This document shows, one piece after another, positions 1 to 12,862 of a stretch of DNA of 64,000 bases. This DNA is from Adineta ricciae (lineage: Eukaryota; Rotifera; Eurotatoria; Adinetida; Adinetidae). Both the position numbers and the translations under genes were made by a program. Below the pieces are notes generated by a model. It was not told the DNA's origin. It worked only from the letters and a program-made list of their open reading frames with translations, and did not search any database. Location of the stretch: the NCBI GenBank assembly GCA_905250025.1, contig CAJNOJ010000086.1, positions 186,001 to 250,000 on the forward strand, in the 5' to 3' direction. Numbering within the stretch: the first letter of the stretch is position 1; the number at the start of each line of letters is the position of its first letter.

Positions 1-388
1 GTCGATTATACATTTGTTCACCATTCTTCTCTGGTATTGCTGCTCCTTTTTTCCAGCTAACAAATTCGTTCTCACCCATCGTTTCTCTATTAAACTATAG
101 ACGTGCCGGGAATGAACAACGGCCATCATCTGTCAATGCGCACGGTAGGAATGTTTTATGAGAATCGATTCAGGTGAGAAATGACGATGTCTGCGAGAGA
201 ACATGTCATATGTTTGATATTTTAAAGTTGAAAGAACTGTTTTATTCTGTAGATGTCACATTCATATCGATTGACGATCGGTGAAATAAAATTCGCCAAT
301 GAGTGACTCTCCTGTCATAAACAGTAATCATAGCATCTGGTCTATTATTACTCGAGCGTTTGATTGTTTTTTTTCAGCTGCCACAATA
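1..388. other. 5' flank of the SLC35D-type gene; no gene seen
   Basis: No coding sequence is recognised here. A strong pyrimidine tract ending in CAG at 375-377 lies 11 nt before the first ATG of the next gene. It could be a 5'UTR intron acceptor or a spliced-leader trans-splice site. Confidence 0.5.
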
Positions 389-2407
389 ATGACAAGGAAG
401 ACTTATTTCGGTTGTCCTTGTCCACCAACAGTCTCATTTCTCCGGCGACTAGGTTCAGCTCTATTCTATGCTACTTGTTCAAGTCTCATTACAATTGTTA
501 ACAAACTTGTACTCACAACCTATGGGTATGTTCTTTATCCATATGAGTTTCGTTGTTGTCTCTAGCAGTTTCATGTCCCTATCATAAAAACAGGTTTCCC
601 TCATTTCAATTACTTGCTGTCGGACAGGTAGGCGATGATCTTGAATCCAGAATAACTTCTAACTCACCACCCGCATGATGTGTTAACTTCTACTAAATTT
701 TTTCTAACACTTCGTTTTTTTCCCTATTAATGAAAAGATTATAGATTGATTGTGATACTTTTTATTTTACTGTAGCTAACTGTAACTGTTTTTGTATTAT
801 ACTTGGCACGGTCGTTCAATCTCATTCGATTTCCTCATTTTTCCGAAAATGTTGTCAATAAAGTAGGCACACTTGACTTTTCCTTTCTCAAAATAAACTT
901 TTTATTCGATGTGCACATTCAGATTATGCCTTTACCAATCTTTTTCTTTGGTAATCTTCTCTTCGGTCTTGCTAGTACACAAGCCATCAGGTAGAGTTTT
1001 GTTTATCAATTCTAATTATCTCGTAATTAATAATTAGTCTACCAATGTTTACTGTTTTACGTCGATTTTCCATTTGGTTAACAATGATCGGCGAACAATT
1101 GATACTTCGGTAGTCATCGAAATCTTTGATTTTGAGTTTGTTTCATTTTGCTTTTCTCTCTTAGACAAACACAATCATTATCTGCACAAGCCAGTGTTTA
1201 TTTGATGTTACTTGGCGCTGTGATTGCTGTTAGTGACGATCTAACATTCAATTGGTCTGGTTATATTTTTCTTATTATGAATAATTTCTCCACCGCTGCA
1301 CAGGGGATTGTTATAAAACGCAAATTAGTTAATAAAGTAGATTGAAAACGACGATTCAACGAGTACGCTCAATTAGAATCTATGTTTCTAGGATTTCAAT
1401 CAAAATGGTCTTTTATTCTACAATTCATTTGTTGTTCTCGGACCCGCTGTTATTCTCACTTTTTTGACAGAGGATCTCACAAAAGTAAAGTCATTCGTAA
1501 TCCAGATCGTACGAGAGTAAAATTCATACTTATCTTTTCAGGTTTGGAATTATGATCGTTATTCAGATATGGGTTTTATCATTGCATTTCTTTTTTCATC
1601 ACTAATGGGATTTCTACTCAATTATTCCACAATGCTCTGTACAAATTATAATTCACCTTTGACAACAACAGTTGTCGGTGCATGTAAAGTAAGTTAAAAT
1701 ATGTGATTATTGAAAGAGTTGTTTGACTGTCGACAAATTCAGAATATGTTCGTGACATATTTGGGTATGCTAATTGGTGGTGATTATATATATTCCCATG
1801 TGAATTTTATTGGTCTCAATATCAGGTAAGAGATCGTTAGAGTTGTTTCTAATAATTGTGAATATAGAGGTACAAAACAAAAACACTTGATTGTCATGTT
1901 TACTAACGAATAAAAGTTTTCATCTCGAGAAAAAAACAACAGAATAATGATTGAAGACGTTGAAATGCTTCGCTTCAAGGTAGAAAGAGTTTTTCTCATC
2001 TCAATCTTGTTATTCTTTTTGACAATGAAAGAAAAGGTTAAACTCAAATCGTAGACTAAGTCATCGGCTAGATCATACACATGTGCAATGTCTCTTCCGA
2101 CAATAGAATACGCGTACATAAGCCCTCAAGGAGAATGTATATTCGAAATGAAAATTGATTACATGGTTGAGAGATGTATTTTCATGAAAAATATTAATTA
2201 CTTTTTGCTTTTCATTCGACAAACAGCTGTTCGAATAGAAGGGAAAATTCATTGTGAAAAGGTTAAATTTATTATTCTAGTGTTATCGGCAGTATTATCT
2301 ATTCTTGGGTGACATTTACTCGTAAATCATCAGTAACAGTACCACATGGAAATGATTCGTCAACGGCAACATTAGAGAATCGAAAAACTGTTCATAGTAT
2401 TGTTTAA
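389..2407 (+). CDS. Nucleotide-sugar transporter, SLC35D family (UDP-sugar/UDP-GlcNAc antiporter)
   Basis: Ten exons rebuilt by hand: 389-525, 594-627, 776-862, 923-990, 1038-1109, 1165-1336, 1392-1484, 1542-1688, 1743-1825, 2281-2407; 339 aa. It is predicted to exchange cytosolic UDP-sugars for UMP across the Golgi/ER membrane to feed glycan synthesis. The order of motifs matches SLC35D1/D2 and fly fringe connection: an N-terminal TM with VNKLVLT, then [12 protein letters not shown], the ITFN-like segment ([10 protein letters not shown]), and a C-terminal [10 protein letters not shown] helix followed by a final GSIIYSW helix. About ten hydrophobic segments are present. All introns but the last are 46-148 nt; the last is 455 nt. 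Every phase closes, which supports the model. The exact sugar cannot be told from the sequence. Confidence 0.9.
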
Positions 2408-3527
2408 TTAATCTCATGTCGATACGCGACAATAATATGAATTTATTTACTTTTTGTATTACAATATCTCGTTGTTACTAATGATGATCTCTGTGACACA
2501 TCTATCAGTATATTCGATTCGTTTATTTATGAATGTTTATCTGAGAATTCTTCTAGATTTCGTAGCAATAGCTTGAAATTAATCAACTTTATATAATGTT
2601 TTTATGGATAATCAAATCGTTCTTTTTCTTCTGTTCATATGTTTCTTCGCAGCGCAATACTCTCTCATTTTGTGTGATTATAATAACAATCTTCCTTCTC
2701 TTCTTACATGTACTGTATGTCTGTGGATAATCATCTTACGAAAACGTCTTCTTTAGTATCGTATGACAATGAAATGAATAGATCTCAACGAATTGTGACG
2801 TTGACAAACATGACCGATCGACTGTTGTTTTTTCGTCTATTTTGTTAGACTGTTTTCTTTTTCTAACGACTATTTCTTACAGTATGTCTTCTTCGGTTTT
2901 CTTTTTGTATTTGTCAAGAATAGATCAAATAAACGAACAACTCTACGGGACATATAAATAAATTTGCAATAAATCGATAGATGATTGTGAGAGAATGGAC
3001 GCGTACATGTCCTTCGCGGGTACTCATTTCGGACGATTGGTTAAAGTTATAATCAATGCTCTATTTGTCTATATATTTCTATGAAAAAAAAAACTCATTT
3101 GTATTTGTCTAGGAATCGATTATTCATCATGAGAAATGTCGTTATTCTTGTTCGATGTTACTATTTGCATTACACAATCACAATGAAATATGATATTGGG
3201 GATATCATTGTCATCTTGTGTCTTGCTTTGGATGTTTTACACGTTGTGCAATAGCGTGGAAGATTTTGAAGAGGAAAAATGAACTGAATGTTGTTTTTGT
3301 GTTTGGTCAATCAAATCTGATAGTACAATAGACTATTACCTCTTCTGAACGAAGGAAAATTCAATTTTCATAAGACAACAATCATGTGATCGAGAGTTTA
3401 TTCTGTTGTGTGAGTGCGGAAATATTTAATTAGACACTCGCAGGTGTCCGAAAGCGTGTAAATATGAAAAACTGCAGTACATTAAAGGATTTTCTGTTTC
3501 TTCATTCAAATATTGGTTTGATGTGCA
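2408..3527. other. Intergenic: 3'UTR of SLC35D-type gene and upstream of the EGF gene
   Basis: No convincing ORF. AT-rich with several AATAAA-like strings around 2925-2975. One octamer-like ATTTGCAT lies at 3173-3180. Nothing else is seen. Confidence 0.5.
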
Positions 3528-4963
3528 ATGGCAATGTCGCTTGTTTTTTGTAAGTAGCAAGTTTAAAGGTTGAACTATGTGAAATAATATCTGAAATGAA
3601 ACTACAACCGAAGATTTTCGTGACCTAATCTAAATAGTTCTTAAAACATGAGCTCTTTTGACAGAAAACAAAGTAGTTTGTTATTTATCAGCTTCGATCC
3701 CGCATTAGCATTGTCTCAATACTAGTTAAAATATTGGGCAAAAGCCCACCATTTAATGTACTAGTAAAAAGGCAATTTTCTTTCTGTAGACATTTTCCTG
3801 GGATTTACATTTGCAACAAACGTAGTGACACAAACAACAACAGCTCCAACCACATTCATGGGTTATACTGTTAATTATACTGATATAGATCCATATAGCT
3901 GTTTATCAACAACAACAGTTACTGTTTCAACCGATACAACCACAATATGCTTAACAACGACTCAAGAACCGACGACAACTGTGTCAACGACAATCACCGT
4001 AGCCGCCACCACCGTAGCCGCTACCACGGCAGCCACTACCACGGCAGACGCTACCACGGTAGCCACTACCACGGCAGCCGATACCACCATTGTAACTACG
4101 GAATCTCCATCCACAAAGCAAACTTCAACAGAAGTTACTACAACAATAACAACTACCACTACACAGTCGAACAACATCACGTAATTATTTTATTTCGTTC
4201 AATATCGCCTAACTTCTTTCCTAACAATTTTCTGCATAGAACAACGACTGTAACCAGCACAGGATCGGCATTCATTATTTCAAAATGTGCAAATCAAACT
4301 CTTGGCCCATCATGTAATGTTTCTTCTAGTATTTGTAACATGGCGCAACCATGCTTAAACTTAGCAACATGCTTTCCGAATACTAGTATGCCACTAGGTT
4401 ATGTATGCACATGCCAAGTTGGGTATACTGGTGCCAATTGTGAAATTGATAATACGTCATGTAGTTCGAATTCTGTTTGTCTAAGTGGTGGTTCTTGCAA
4501 TTCGACAGCGAATGAAACAACTTGTAAGTGCCCTGTAGGTAAAACAGGTAGTCATTGCGAATATGAAACCAACGTATGTGCAAATATTACTTGTCAGAAT
4601 GACGGTCTATGTGTTTCGAAATATGGCAATTGGTCGTGCGTATGCACAAATTCTGACTTGTATTCTGGTACTTATTGCGAATATAAATCATCGAGTCTAC
4701 GTGCTAAAGAAGTCGTTTCACGTTCATTTGCCTGCGTAGCAATTGGTTGTATCTCGACGGTCATAGCCTTCATTATTATAATGGATATACTAAAATACGG
4801 ATTCAAAGTCAATCCGGCTGGTTCGGAAATACAAACATGGAGGGAAAAGAAAAGACTTCAACGTCGTGCGATGCGACGACAAGGAGAACGGTCAAGAAAA
4901 AAGAAGATTGACAATCCTCGAATGCATGCTAGTGCTGTGCGCTTCAATTACATAAATGCTTAA
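3528..4963 (+). CDS. Mucin-like type I membrane protein with three EGF domains
   Basis: Three exons: 3528-3549, 3790-4180, 4240-4963; 378 aa. The tiny first exon (MAMSLVF) joins at a consensus GTAAGT donor to IFLGFTF and creates a good signal peptide; that join is inferred. Residues about 18-140 are Thr-rich, with a degenerate TTTVAATTAA-type tandem repeat, and are likely O-glycosylated. Three Cys-rich EGF modules follow (about 165-290), each ending in a CxC...GxxC pattern. Then comes one TM helix (about 300-322) and a 56-residue, strongly basic cytoplasmic tail. An AATAAA lies at 4994, 31 nt after the stop. Probably a surface adhesion or mucus-layer protein; no orthologue is recognised. Confidence 0.75.
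4009..4086 (+). repeat. Degenerate 18-24 bp coding tandem repeat (Thr/Ala mucin repeat)
   Basis: Repeated units of the form GCYACTACCACGGCAG are seen inside exon 2 of the EGF/mucin gene, encoding TTTA-type blocks. The length is likely polymorphic. The same bases read in another frame give a His/Arg-rich ORF and, on the minus strand, a Val-rich ORF; both are artefacts of the repeat. Confidence 0.7.
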
Positions 4964-6283
4964 CAAGCAGCATGTCATTATTGATCAATGACAAATAAAA
5001 TTTTTAACAAAACATATATAATTATTCGAAATAAAGCAGCAGAAATCTTCTTAGTGAATATTGTAGTTGTATATGAACACTCTCGATTTGAGTGGAAGAA
5101 CGATTCCTACACGAAATTTCTCGAAATTCAACAAACTTCGTTGTTATGCACTCTGTACTCTCATCTTTTAATAAAAGTGTAATCTGATATACTGTTTTCA
5201 GTATCGATGTCTTGTTAAACAAGCAATCATGAAAAATAATTATTCTTATTTTCATCTATTCCTCCTGATCAACAGACGAATGATTGTAAATTGTTCATCG
5301 ACAGATATCAATACAAATGATCTAGATCATCGGATTGAACGAATTGTCTGCTAGTTGATATAAACAATGTTACATCCAAGAAAGAAAAAAAGCGAAGATA
5401 AACTGATGCATTTCACTTCGATTGAGAGACCTCTCGACTAGTTTTAGTCTGAAGCAAATTCAATGAGTTAACTGTTTTGTTTGAACATATGTCGGATTAA
5501 GCTCTTTGTATTGAAAGAATTAAACTTTCACTAGATTAATCTCATTTTTGAAATCAGTTATCACATGCCGAATCGACTCATATGATAAAAACAAGAAAGT
5601 TCGACCATCCTCGTTCGTCTTGTTTTGTTAATAACGAACACAATACTTGACATTTTCATACTATCACATGCTTGAACATACTGGCCTTTGCTAAATAAAT
5701 AATACAAACTGCTCACTCTTAATCAATAACAGACATTCTGATGTGATTATTGACTTCTTCATCATAGCATGAAATCGCACTAATTGTTTGATCTTTAATT
5801 AGTTGTCCATCATACCATACTTAATTATTTCCTTGATGAAGACACGGAAATGACCGAAGAATGCCTCTTTCTTCTTTTGATAACGAACAGTTATTCTGTG
5901 CTCTCGGTTAATCCATGAGAATCTCAATCCTCTCTTTTATTAATTGGTCAACACATCAACACAGTGTGCACAATGGCTTAGATCGAAGCAACAAACAAGC
6001 GAAAGAGGAAGAAGGAAGAAAAGAGAAAAGGAATGAATTTCACCTCTCCTTTCCACACTGCTGTTCTGATTTGTATACGTGGCGTCGTCATCGTCCAAGG
6101 TGAACGAACACTAAGGAAAAACGACTTGTTCTAATTGCAGTACGAAAAAGTCAGAGAATATCATTTGACTTTACCCATCCGTCCGCCACCAACACTTGAC
6201 ATTTGTGACAGTTGGTCATCGTTCTGTTAGTTGATTTTTTTCATCTTCTCCTTTTCCTTTCGAATTCAATCAGATTAGAAACG
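4964..6283. other. Intergenic between EGF gene and tetraspanin
   Basis: No coding sequence supported. Contains the EGF gene polyadenylation signal (AATAAA at 4994). The rest is AT-rich with short purine and pyrimidine tracts near 6000-6030 and 6225-6262. Confidence 0.5.
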
Positions 6284-7244
6284 ATGGCTTGCTGTTTGTG
6301 TGCCAAATATTTTCTTTTATTTTTCAATTTAATTATCTGGGTAAATCGTGATTTTTTAGTTTTCTTCTCATATTCATCTGAATTTTTTCCTTAGTTATCA
6401 GGTGGTGCATTTCTCAGTTGCGGAATTCTCGTCCTATACAGACGAGATTTACATGAATTATTCGCACTTTTATCCTACGATTCCGATTATGTACCTTCAT
6501 TTCTCAATGTTGGCTATGTATTAATTGGTATTGGTGCACTTGTATTTATCGTTGGTTTGCTCGGTTGTTGCGGTTCAGTACGTGAATCTCGTCTTCTACT
6601 AGGACTTGTAAGTACACTTACCGATGAACTATATGGCAAGTTATGTCTATTTTACTCTTAGTATGTGTTCTTTATTATACTTGTTATGGGTGGAGAACTT
6701 GTAGTTGCCTTGTATACGGTACTATTAGGTGTGGAATGGGATACGAAATTGGAGCGTACTTTGCAGCGCCGACTTTTAACGTATAATTATTCCATGCCAC
6801 AGCGATTTGAATACGATCTGGATGTTGTTCAAAAGCAGGTATGCAGTATCTCAACATGATGTGAACGGAGAAGGAAAAGAGACGCGTTCGTTTAGTTTGC
6901 TTGCTGTGGTATTCATGGAGCAGTCGATTATTATGAGAATATGGATTATAAAATATCCGGAAATCGTCTTCCGTCATCATGCTGCAATGATTTATTCAAC
7001 GGTGTCTGCATCGAAGCTCATTCATATCGCATCGGATGTTTTACTACTATCAATGATAGTGTACAATATTATGCTCGATTGGTCGTTGCTGTTGGTATTG
7101 GTATTGCTTTACTTGAAGTACGAGAAACGAAACGAAACAAACGTTGATGATTATAATAACATTCTTTTCTGTATTTAGTTAACGGCATTAATGATGGCTG
7201 TATGTGTATGTCGGAATACGAAATATGACGATGAATTTGATTGA
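6284..7244 (+). CDS. Tetraspanin
   Basis: Five exons: 6284-6340, 6395-6607, 6662-6838, 6896-7117, 7179-7244; 244 aa, the usual family size. Tetraspanins organise membrane microdomains with integrins and other receptors. Four TM helices are visible: one at the N-terminus (KYFLLFFNLIIW), one after YVPSFLNVGYVL, one in exon 3 and one before the C-terminal tail. TM2-3 carries the GLLGCCGSVRESR signature. The large extracellular loop has the diagnostic CCG (FACCGIHG), a second SSCC motif and further cysteines. The short cytoplasmic tail ends DDEFD. The small intron at 6839-6895 restores the CCG frame exactly. It converges on the 4-TM gene on the opposite strand. Confidence 0.92.
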
Positions 7245-7258
7245 TAGGAAAATAGAAA

Positions 7259-7748
7259 TTACGTCGAAAAGATTAGTTTGCCAGCTAGAACACTCATCAG
7301 TTGTGTATCGAGAAGAAGTAAAATAAATGTTGTTGCATAGATATATGATGGCCAACCATTGTGATGCATCAATCGAGATGCCTCTGACATTGCTAAGAGA
7401 ATAGTGAACGTTGCGAGAAGATATGCACTCGATGCGAATAGATTCCAATATTTCCAAAGTTTTCTAATACAAAAAAATAACTTTTCATCCGAAACGAAAT
7501 GTCAAATAGCATTTGTACTTAATTAACATCAATGCCGACGCACAGATTCCAAGAACTGTAAAAATAAGACTAAATGTGCTCATAATTCGCGACAGGTACA
7601 GTTGATGATATTTTGACACCGATCGAAAATAATCGCTCTTACTTTCTTTTTCCCAATTACCCAAAGAGAAAGCTATACAAGCACAGATCATAGCTACCAG
7701 ACCAAGAAATGTACCACATAATGCTATCAATCGATCGTAACGATTCAT
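7259..7748 (-). CDS. Small four-TM membrane protein (claudin/PMP22-like topology)
   Basis: Two exons on the minus strand: 7748-7519 and 7463-7259; 144 aa. Four hydrophobic helices are seen: residues about 7-30, 52-75, 84-102 and 113-135. A charged first loop contains GNWEKESK. The topology recalls the PMP22/EMP/claudin superfamily, but the first loop is short and the claudin W-GLW-C-C motif is missing, so family membership is uncertain. Its stop codon is only 14 nt from the tetraspanin stop on the other strand, so the two 3'UTRs must overlap. Confidence 0.75.
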
Positions 7749-8314
7749 TGCAGATCAGAAGCGCAATATTTCAAAAAGAATATATTTACTGAACAAAATA
7801 TAATGCGCGTCTACTAGTCAAACTAAAACTATGACAAATAGTCATCTGATCAGTGTCCGCTTTGGCAGTATCGTCTCTTCGTCTACTCAAACTGACGAAA
7901 ACATTTCAAAAGTCTTATTGGTTCTTCTAGCAAACTGAAATACGACACAAAATTTCCATATTCACTTAAAACTGCTATGTAAATCGATACTTAACGTCCT
8001 CTCAGTTTGTTTACATACTTTCATAGAGCCAGGTAATAATAAAGATCGAACGGGTATATTCCCCGTACACTAAATCAATAAAATATTGTCACCCTATTCG
8101 AACTGGCCTTTTGCGCAATGCTAATAATAAAATCGATCGAATTTAATTCGATGCATTTTAATATTCTGTTTTCGAAATTAACATACAAGAGAAGGATTAT
8201 TCATATTTATTTCAAAAATAATTATTCTAATCTTCCTTCTCTCCCTCTTACTCTCATCGGTAAATATTCTCCTTTTTTTTTTCACTAAAAATCTCTCGAA
8301 ATGATAAGCGTGAT

Positions 8315-8341
8315 AATCACGGATATCTTCTCTCTCTCTCT
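8315..8341. repeat. CT-rich simple repeat
   Basis: A run of TCTCTCTCTC is visible in non-coding DNA. A similar run occurs near 8999-9010. Confidence 0.6.
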
Positions 8342-8759
8342 GCATTTCAATGATGAAGATCGAATCAGCCTATAATATATAGATGTTGCACATAAATGAA
8401 ACAAGCGAGAAAAAAATTTACATGAATAAAAAATCAATACGAGGTCATATAATGTGATGATGACGACGAGAGAAGAAGAGATGGTGTATGCATAATCAAT
8501 TAGAAGAAAAAAAGAAAAGAGACGGAACGACAAAGCTATATATTTCTATGAATTATAACAATTGCCGATTATAAGCAACAGTTATGGTAAGTCGCTTTCT
8601 TTTTGGACATTGTCAAATATTTTCGCTTCAAAATTCTCCGTATGAAAATGAGACACGAACGATTGTCTCTTAGACGATTATTCTAGACAAGTACAGTAAA
8701 TGTTTTAGGTATCATATGTATATAGTGTATTAGTGTAGGTAATGAAACACCATGAGAAA

Positions 8760-8790
8760 GCACACACACATATATATATATGTATATGTA
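8760..8790. repeat. CA/TA compound microsatellite
   Basis: About five CA units are followed by about six TA units and a TGTATATG tail, in non-coding DNA. Confidence 0.7.
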
Positions 8791-8938
8791 TTCAAATTCG
8801 AGTTTGATCTCATTAGCTACCATCTCCAAAGTTCTCTTTTTTTTCTTTTTCTTTTTCTCTTGCCGTGAACGTAACATGCTCGCATCTCCTCATCTTTGAG
8901 AAGCGAACAGGAGCTCGTGTCCGCGCGCTCCGTTATGT

Positions 8939-8946
8939 ATGCAAAT
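8939..8946 (+). promoter_or_regulatory. POU octamer ATGCAAAT
   Basis: Exact match to the classical octamer bound by Oct/POU factors, 4.2 kb upstream of a POU-III gene. Function is inferred from clustering with three other perfect octamers. Confidence 0.35.
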
Positions 8947-9820
8947 AGTATGTATATTCATTTTATTGCATTCAGTTTATGATAATTCTTCTCTCTGCAT
9001 CTCTCTCTCTCCCCCTCTTCTCTTTTCGTCGTCACTTTCTCGAGTTTTCTCAACAAAAGCAATACGAAAGATGAAGAGCAGTAAGAATGCTATTCTTCTA
9101 TTCACCATTTCTCTCGAATTACGAACATCTGAGGTAAGATTTTCATTCGTATAGCCATGTCATACCAGACGCATTTGGTATTTATTACCATTTGCCACAG
9201 TTACGATTGATGAGTTTTATATAACCTATAGTTGACACGCAATAGATCATACAGTGTGAATAAGCAGAGCTTGTCTAACGATTTTCATCTTCGATAGATC
9301 AGAAAATTGGTCTGAATGTTTTGAAGAAGGAGAAATACTTTGTAAAATCTGTGAATCTTTTTTGATTCGACATAAGTTTTCAAATTATTTGACGAGAGAG
9401 CAGCTCGGAAAAGATGTCCTAGTATCCAGTTTTATGGATGTTCGATTTCTTTCGTCAATTGTCATGTAAGCGGAAGGAAATCAAAGTGCTGCTATGTAGA
9501 AACAAGTAAGAGTTGTATCAACGTTTCCGGCAAGCGTAAAGAGAAGGCGAGAACAGATTTTTGTTGATGAAATTTTATTCAAATATATTCTTATTCGATA
9601 TTAACAGCAAATAACTGGATCTGTTCACGTTTGCAAAACTTACTCTCGAGAGGATTGTATAAATTCTCCGATTCTATCATGATCGGAACTATCTCCCTCG
9701 TTTTATAGAATATCATTGTATCTCTTCTTTTTTTTTCGAATAATGATGTGACAAAACAGGACATTACGGAGTTTTGTAAACAGATTTCGTTAGTAAAATG
9801 ACTAATCTTCTGGGATTGGG

Positions 9821-9828
9821 ATTTGCAT
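9821..9828 (-). promoter_or_regulatory. POU octamer (ATTTGCAT on + strand)
   Basis: Exact octamer, 3.3 kb upstream of the POU-III start codon. Part of the upstream cluster. Confidence 0.35.
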
Positions 9829-11627
9829 AACATGTAAATATCATTAATCAACGCAATTGTATTTTAGAAATTCATCCAGCAAATACTTTCAACGACATAA
9901 TGGTACATTATCTCATTGGCATATGATCGGACAGTGCTGCCCTCTATTGGCGATAGCAGCGACAATGACATGTCCAAGTGAGTAATGTGACACAACTCTT
10001 GAAAAAATGATGATACGTGCGAAATGAATCTCATTTCATTAATATTGACAACCATTTACCACTTATCTTAATCGTTCGTGTTTATATGTCTAAACTAAAA
10101 GCGGAACAATTCGTGCGTGTGCTAATATAAAAATAATAGTGCCATCGATCGATTGAAATCGATCATTTCCTTTGTATGAAAAGAGATAGTCATATAGAAC
10201 TGGTGTTTTTTAATCTCTCGTCATGGTATAAACAAATCAGATTAGGAAAGCAAGAGAATTTATTATGCTAAGTTTCTGGAAACAAGCTGATATTATTCAG
10301 TGTGTTTTGAGTGTTATGCTTTGAAGATTACACGACTGATGATGACATTTATTGAATAGTTTTGTGAAACGTAGATATATTTTGACGAGCGGAATTGTTG
10401 AGTGTAAGTTTTCGTCCACAATTGTTTATTGTTTTAGCTTCAAAAGAACAGTGTCAGAAATCTTTCGATAGCGATTCCTTACACTTTAACCTAGAAAATA
10501 CTCGTATGAATCTGGTTCAACAGAGAGTGTTCAATAATATTCGACTGCGATTCCTTGTGACATGAAAATGATTGGCAAATAATTGTCGATTTGATTTTCG
10601 AACGTTTTTCTCTCTTATGTATTCTCAAACAACTCGATCTGTCACACGTTACTTAACTCGGGTATCATTGAAGAAAAAACAAATTTCACGTCATTCATTG
10701 ATTGTTTAAACAAGAAGAAAAGTAAATGAAATGTCTGTTTCTCTCTCTCTCGAACAAAAAGTTAATATCCTTTTCACACATATCTATCTAATTAAAACAA
10801 CTAAACTTATTTCGATAAAGTCATTTATATATGTATGTCACGTCTTTATCTGTCTACTCCTCCCATTTCCATCCGGCCTTCTTGATTGGACTCATCTGCT
10901 CCTTGGCAAAATGATTGATAGTTTTGTCTCGTATTTTCTTTTTCACCATGTTCATCAACACATGCTTCGGTAATATTGCCGGCAGATTATATATATACAC
11001 ACACATACATCTATGCTTGACTTTGCTCTTCGTCTTACTGTCATGATCATCTCAAGACGAAACGAAATCCGATCGGTACTCATTCATTGGCATACAGCTT
11101 TCCTTTCTTTCCTCTCCTCTCTCTTTCAACATGAGCACATCGGTAAATAAAACAACCCAACAACCAATCATCTCGCACGCTTGTTAAAATAGTTTATTAA
11201 ATTTCTTTGAAAACAACAAAAATTTGTCATTTCTCGGGTTCTTTCTTTTTATTAAAAATGAATGATTCGGATCATATGAAGAACACATTATTGCCATTCG
11301 TTTCTCGTCGTTCTCATATATATGTTGATGTCGAGATTCAATGTGTGTCTATAATTCGATTAGAGTTCGCTTCACTAAATTTAAACTTAGAAATGTCAAC
11401 AAGATGTGCGCGAGCCATAAAGAGGAAAATAGTGTATATGTATATCTAATAGAAATACGATCGATGCCGCTCGTTTGAAGACTAGAAAAATAAAAATGAT
11501 CAAACAGTCTATGGATACGCCAAGTGTGTAGAATAACATTAGCAATATTGTGTAGAGAGAAAGTTTTTTTTCTTCTTCTTCTTTTTCTGTCAACGACATT
11601 CTGTCATCAAGCAGGAAGCGTGGAAGA

Positions 11628-11643
11628 TTTGCATATATGCAAA
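11628..11643. promoter_or_regulatory. Palindromic double POU site TTTGCATATATGCAAA
   Basis: A perfect 16 bp inverted repeat. With the flanking A at 11627 it holds a full octamer (ATTTGCAT, 11627-11634) facing a near-octamer (ATGCAAAA, 11637-11644). The arrangement resembles the palindromic elements that POU homodimers bind. It lies 1.5 kb upstream of the POU-III start; an autoregulatory role is inference. Confidence 0.4.
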
Positions 11644-12854
11644 AGAAGACAGAAGATAACTAGATGATCACGCACTTGTCTATCTGTAATGAATGAAAAA
11701 TTTGAAGTTTTTTGTTTGTTCATCGTCGAATTAGAAATTCAAAAGTGAAATTGTCTTTTTTTCGTCATAACAATCGTCTCTTGTGACTTGGCACGCGCAC
11801 ACATTTGTGCATTGTTCTATTGCATTCAATGCTATTTGTTTAAAGGTGGGCAAGTGCCAAATGTTGATTATTCGAGTGGAGGTGCGTGATGCTTTGCCTT
11901 TCTTCAAGGTGTCTGTAGAGACAAGAAAAGAATTAAACAATAGAAGAGAAGCCGCGTTAAAAAGCGAATCCAAACAAAATGAAATCTGTATCTAAGCTTG
12001 GTAAAAGAACAAGAAGAAAAATCTCCTATACCAAACGAAAAGTAAGTGTGGAGAGATTGTGTGTTTATCAAGGTACAACGGATTAGATCGATAAGAGAAG
12101 ATTTAGAATAAAGAGACATTCACATCTCGTCTACTCAAATCAATTTACGCAATTATGTGTGAAGAAAATGGAGAAAGTGTCAATGATCGAAGAGAATTTC
12201 AATATACGAATCCGATAGCATGCTACAATCAAAGATTGTTCATCGAAAACTTCATTGTTATTCTTTTTTTGCAACTGTATCAAATGAGAGCACAAAGTAC
12301 AATTCGATTAGTTTAATTTCCCGTATCTGTGATCTTCACTACTAAAGCAGAAAAAAAATTCCAGCTAATTGAATTGTATTAGTTGTATATCGAGACTTGT
12401 CTAATTAGAACTATTCGATGTCCAGCTGATCTAACCATCTGCTAGAATGTTTGCAATTTGACTGTAGTTTTCTTTTTCTTTTTTGTCTTTTCGATGGATC
12501 GATCGATAGTTGTGCGACACAGGAAATGTCTTGTGTACACACATACGATTAGATTCATCAATCACGCAATGGTAACGATGAAAAGCAAGCGAAGAAGAAG
12601 AAAAAAAACGCCGATAATTCTGTCCAATAGAAAAAATTCTGATTTCTACTTCGTCAGCCGACCAACCGGCTTTTTTCTTTTTCTATTCACTTGTTGTGTT
12701 TTGTGTGTAGACAGAAAAAAAAAAGAGTCTATCTTGTCATCGGGCACACGTAGAAGAGAAGAAAAAAAAAAGAAACGAGTAGAGAAATAGAAGAAGGAGA
12801 GAGAGAAAGACTCCTTGACAGAAGAAGCATCGGACGGCGGCAAATCTGAATTTC

Positions 12855-12862
12855 ATTTGCAT
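12855..12862 (-). promoter_or_regulatory. POU octamer (ATTTGCAT on + strand), promoter-proximal
   Basis: Exact octamer about 310 bp upstream of the POU-III start codon and close to the putative 5'UTR intron. Followed directly by TAAAAAA. Confidence 0.4.

Noticed and set aside
1784-2119. 111-codon minus-strand ORF
   Set aside because: Lies across an intron of the SLC35D-type gene with no recognisable features.
3962-4180. Val-rich minus-strand ORF
   Set aside because: Antisense of the same tandem repeat; composition is an artefact.
3947-4239. His/Arg-rich N-terminal half of the long ORF 3947-4963 on the + strand
   Set aside because: It is the wrong frame of the Thr-rich mucin exon. The true reading enters this frame only after the intron at 4181-4239.
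12458-12790. 110-codon + strand ORF rich in Lys/Arg/Phe
   Set aside because: Composed of poly-A/poly-T tracts in the POU upstream region; opposite strand is equally open; no protein-like pattern.
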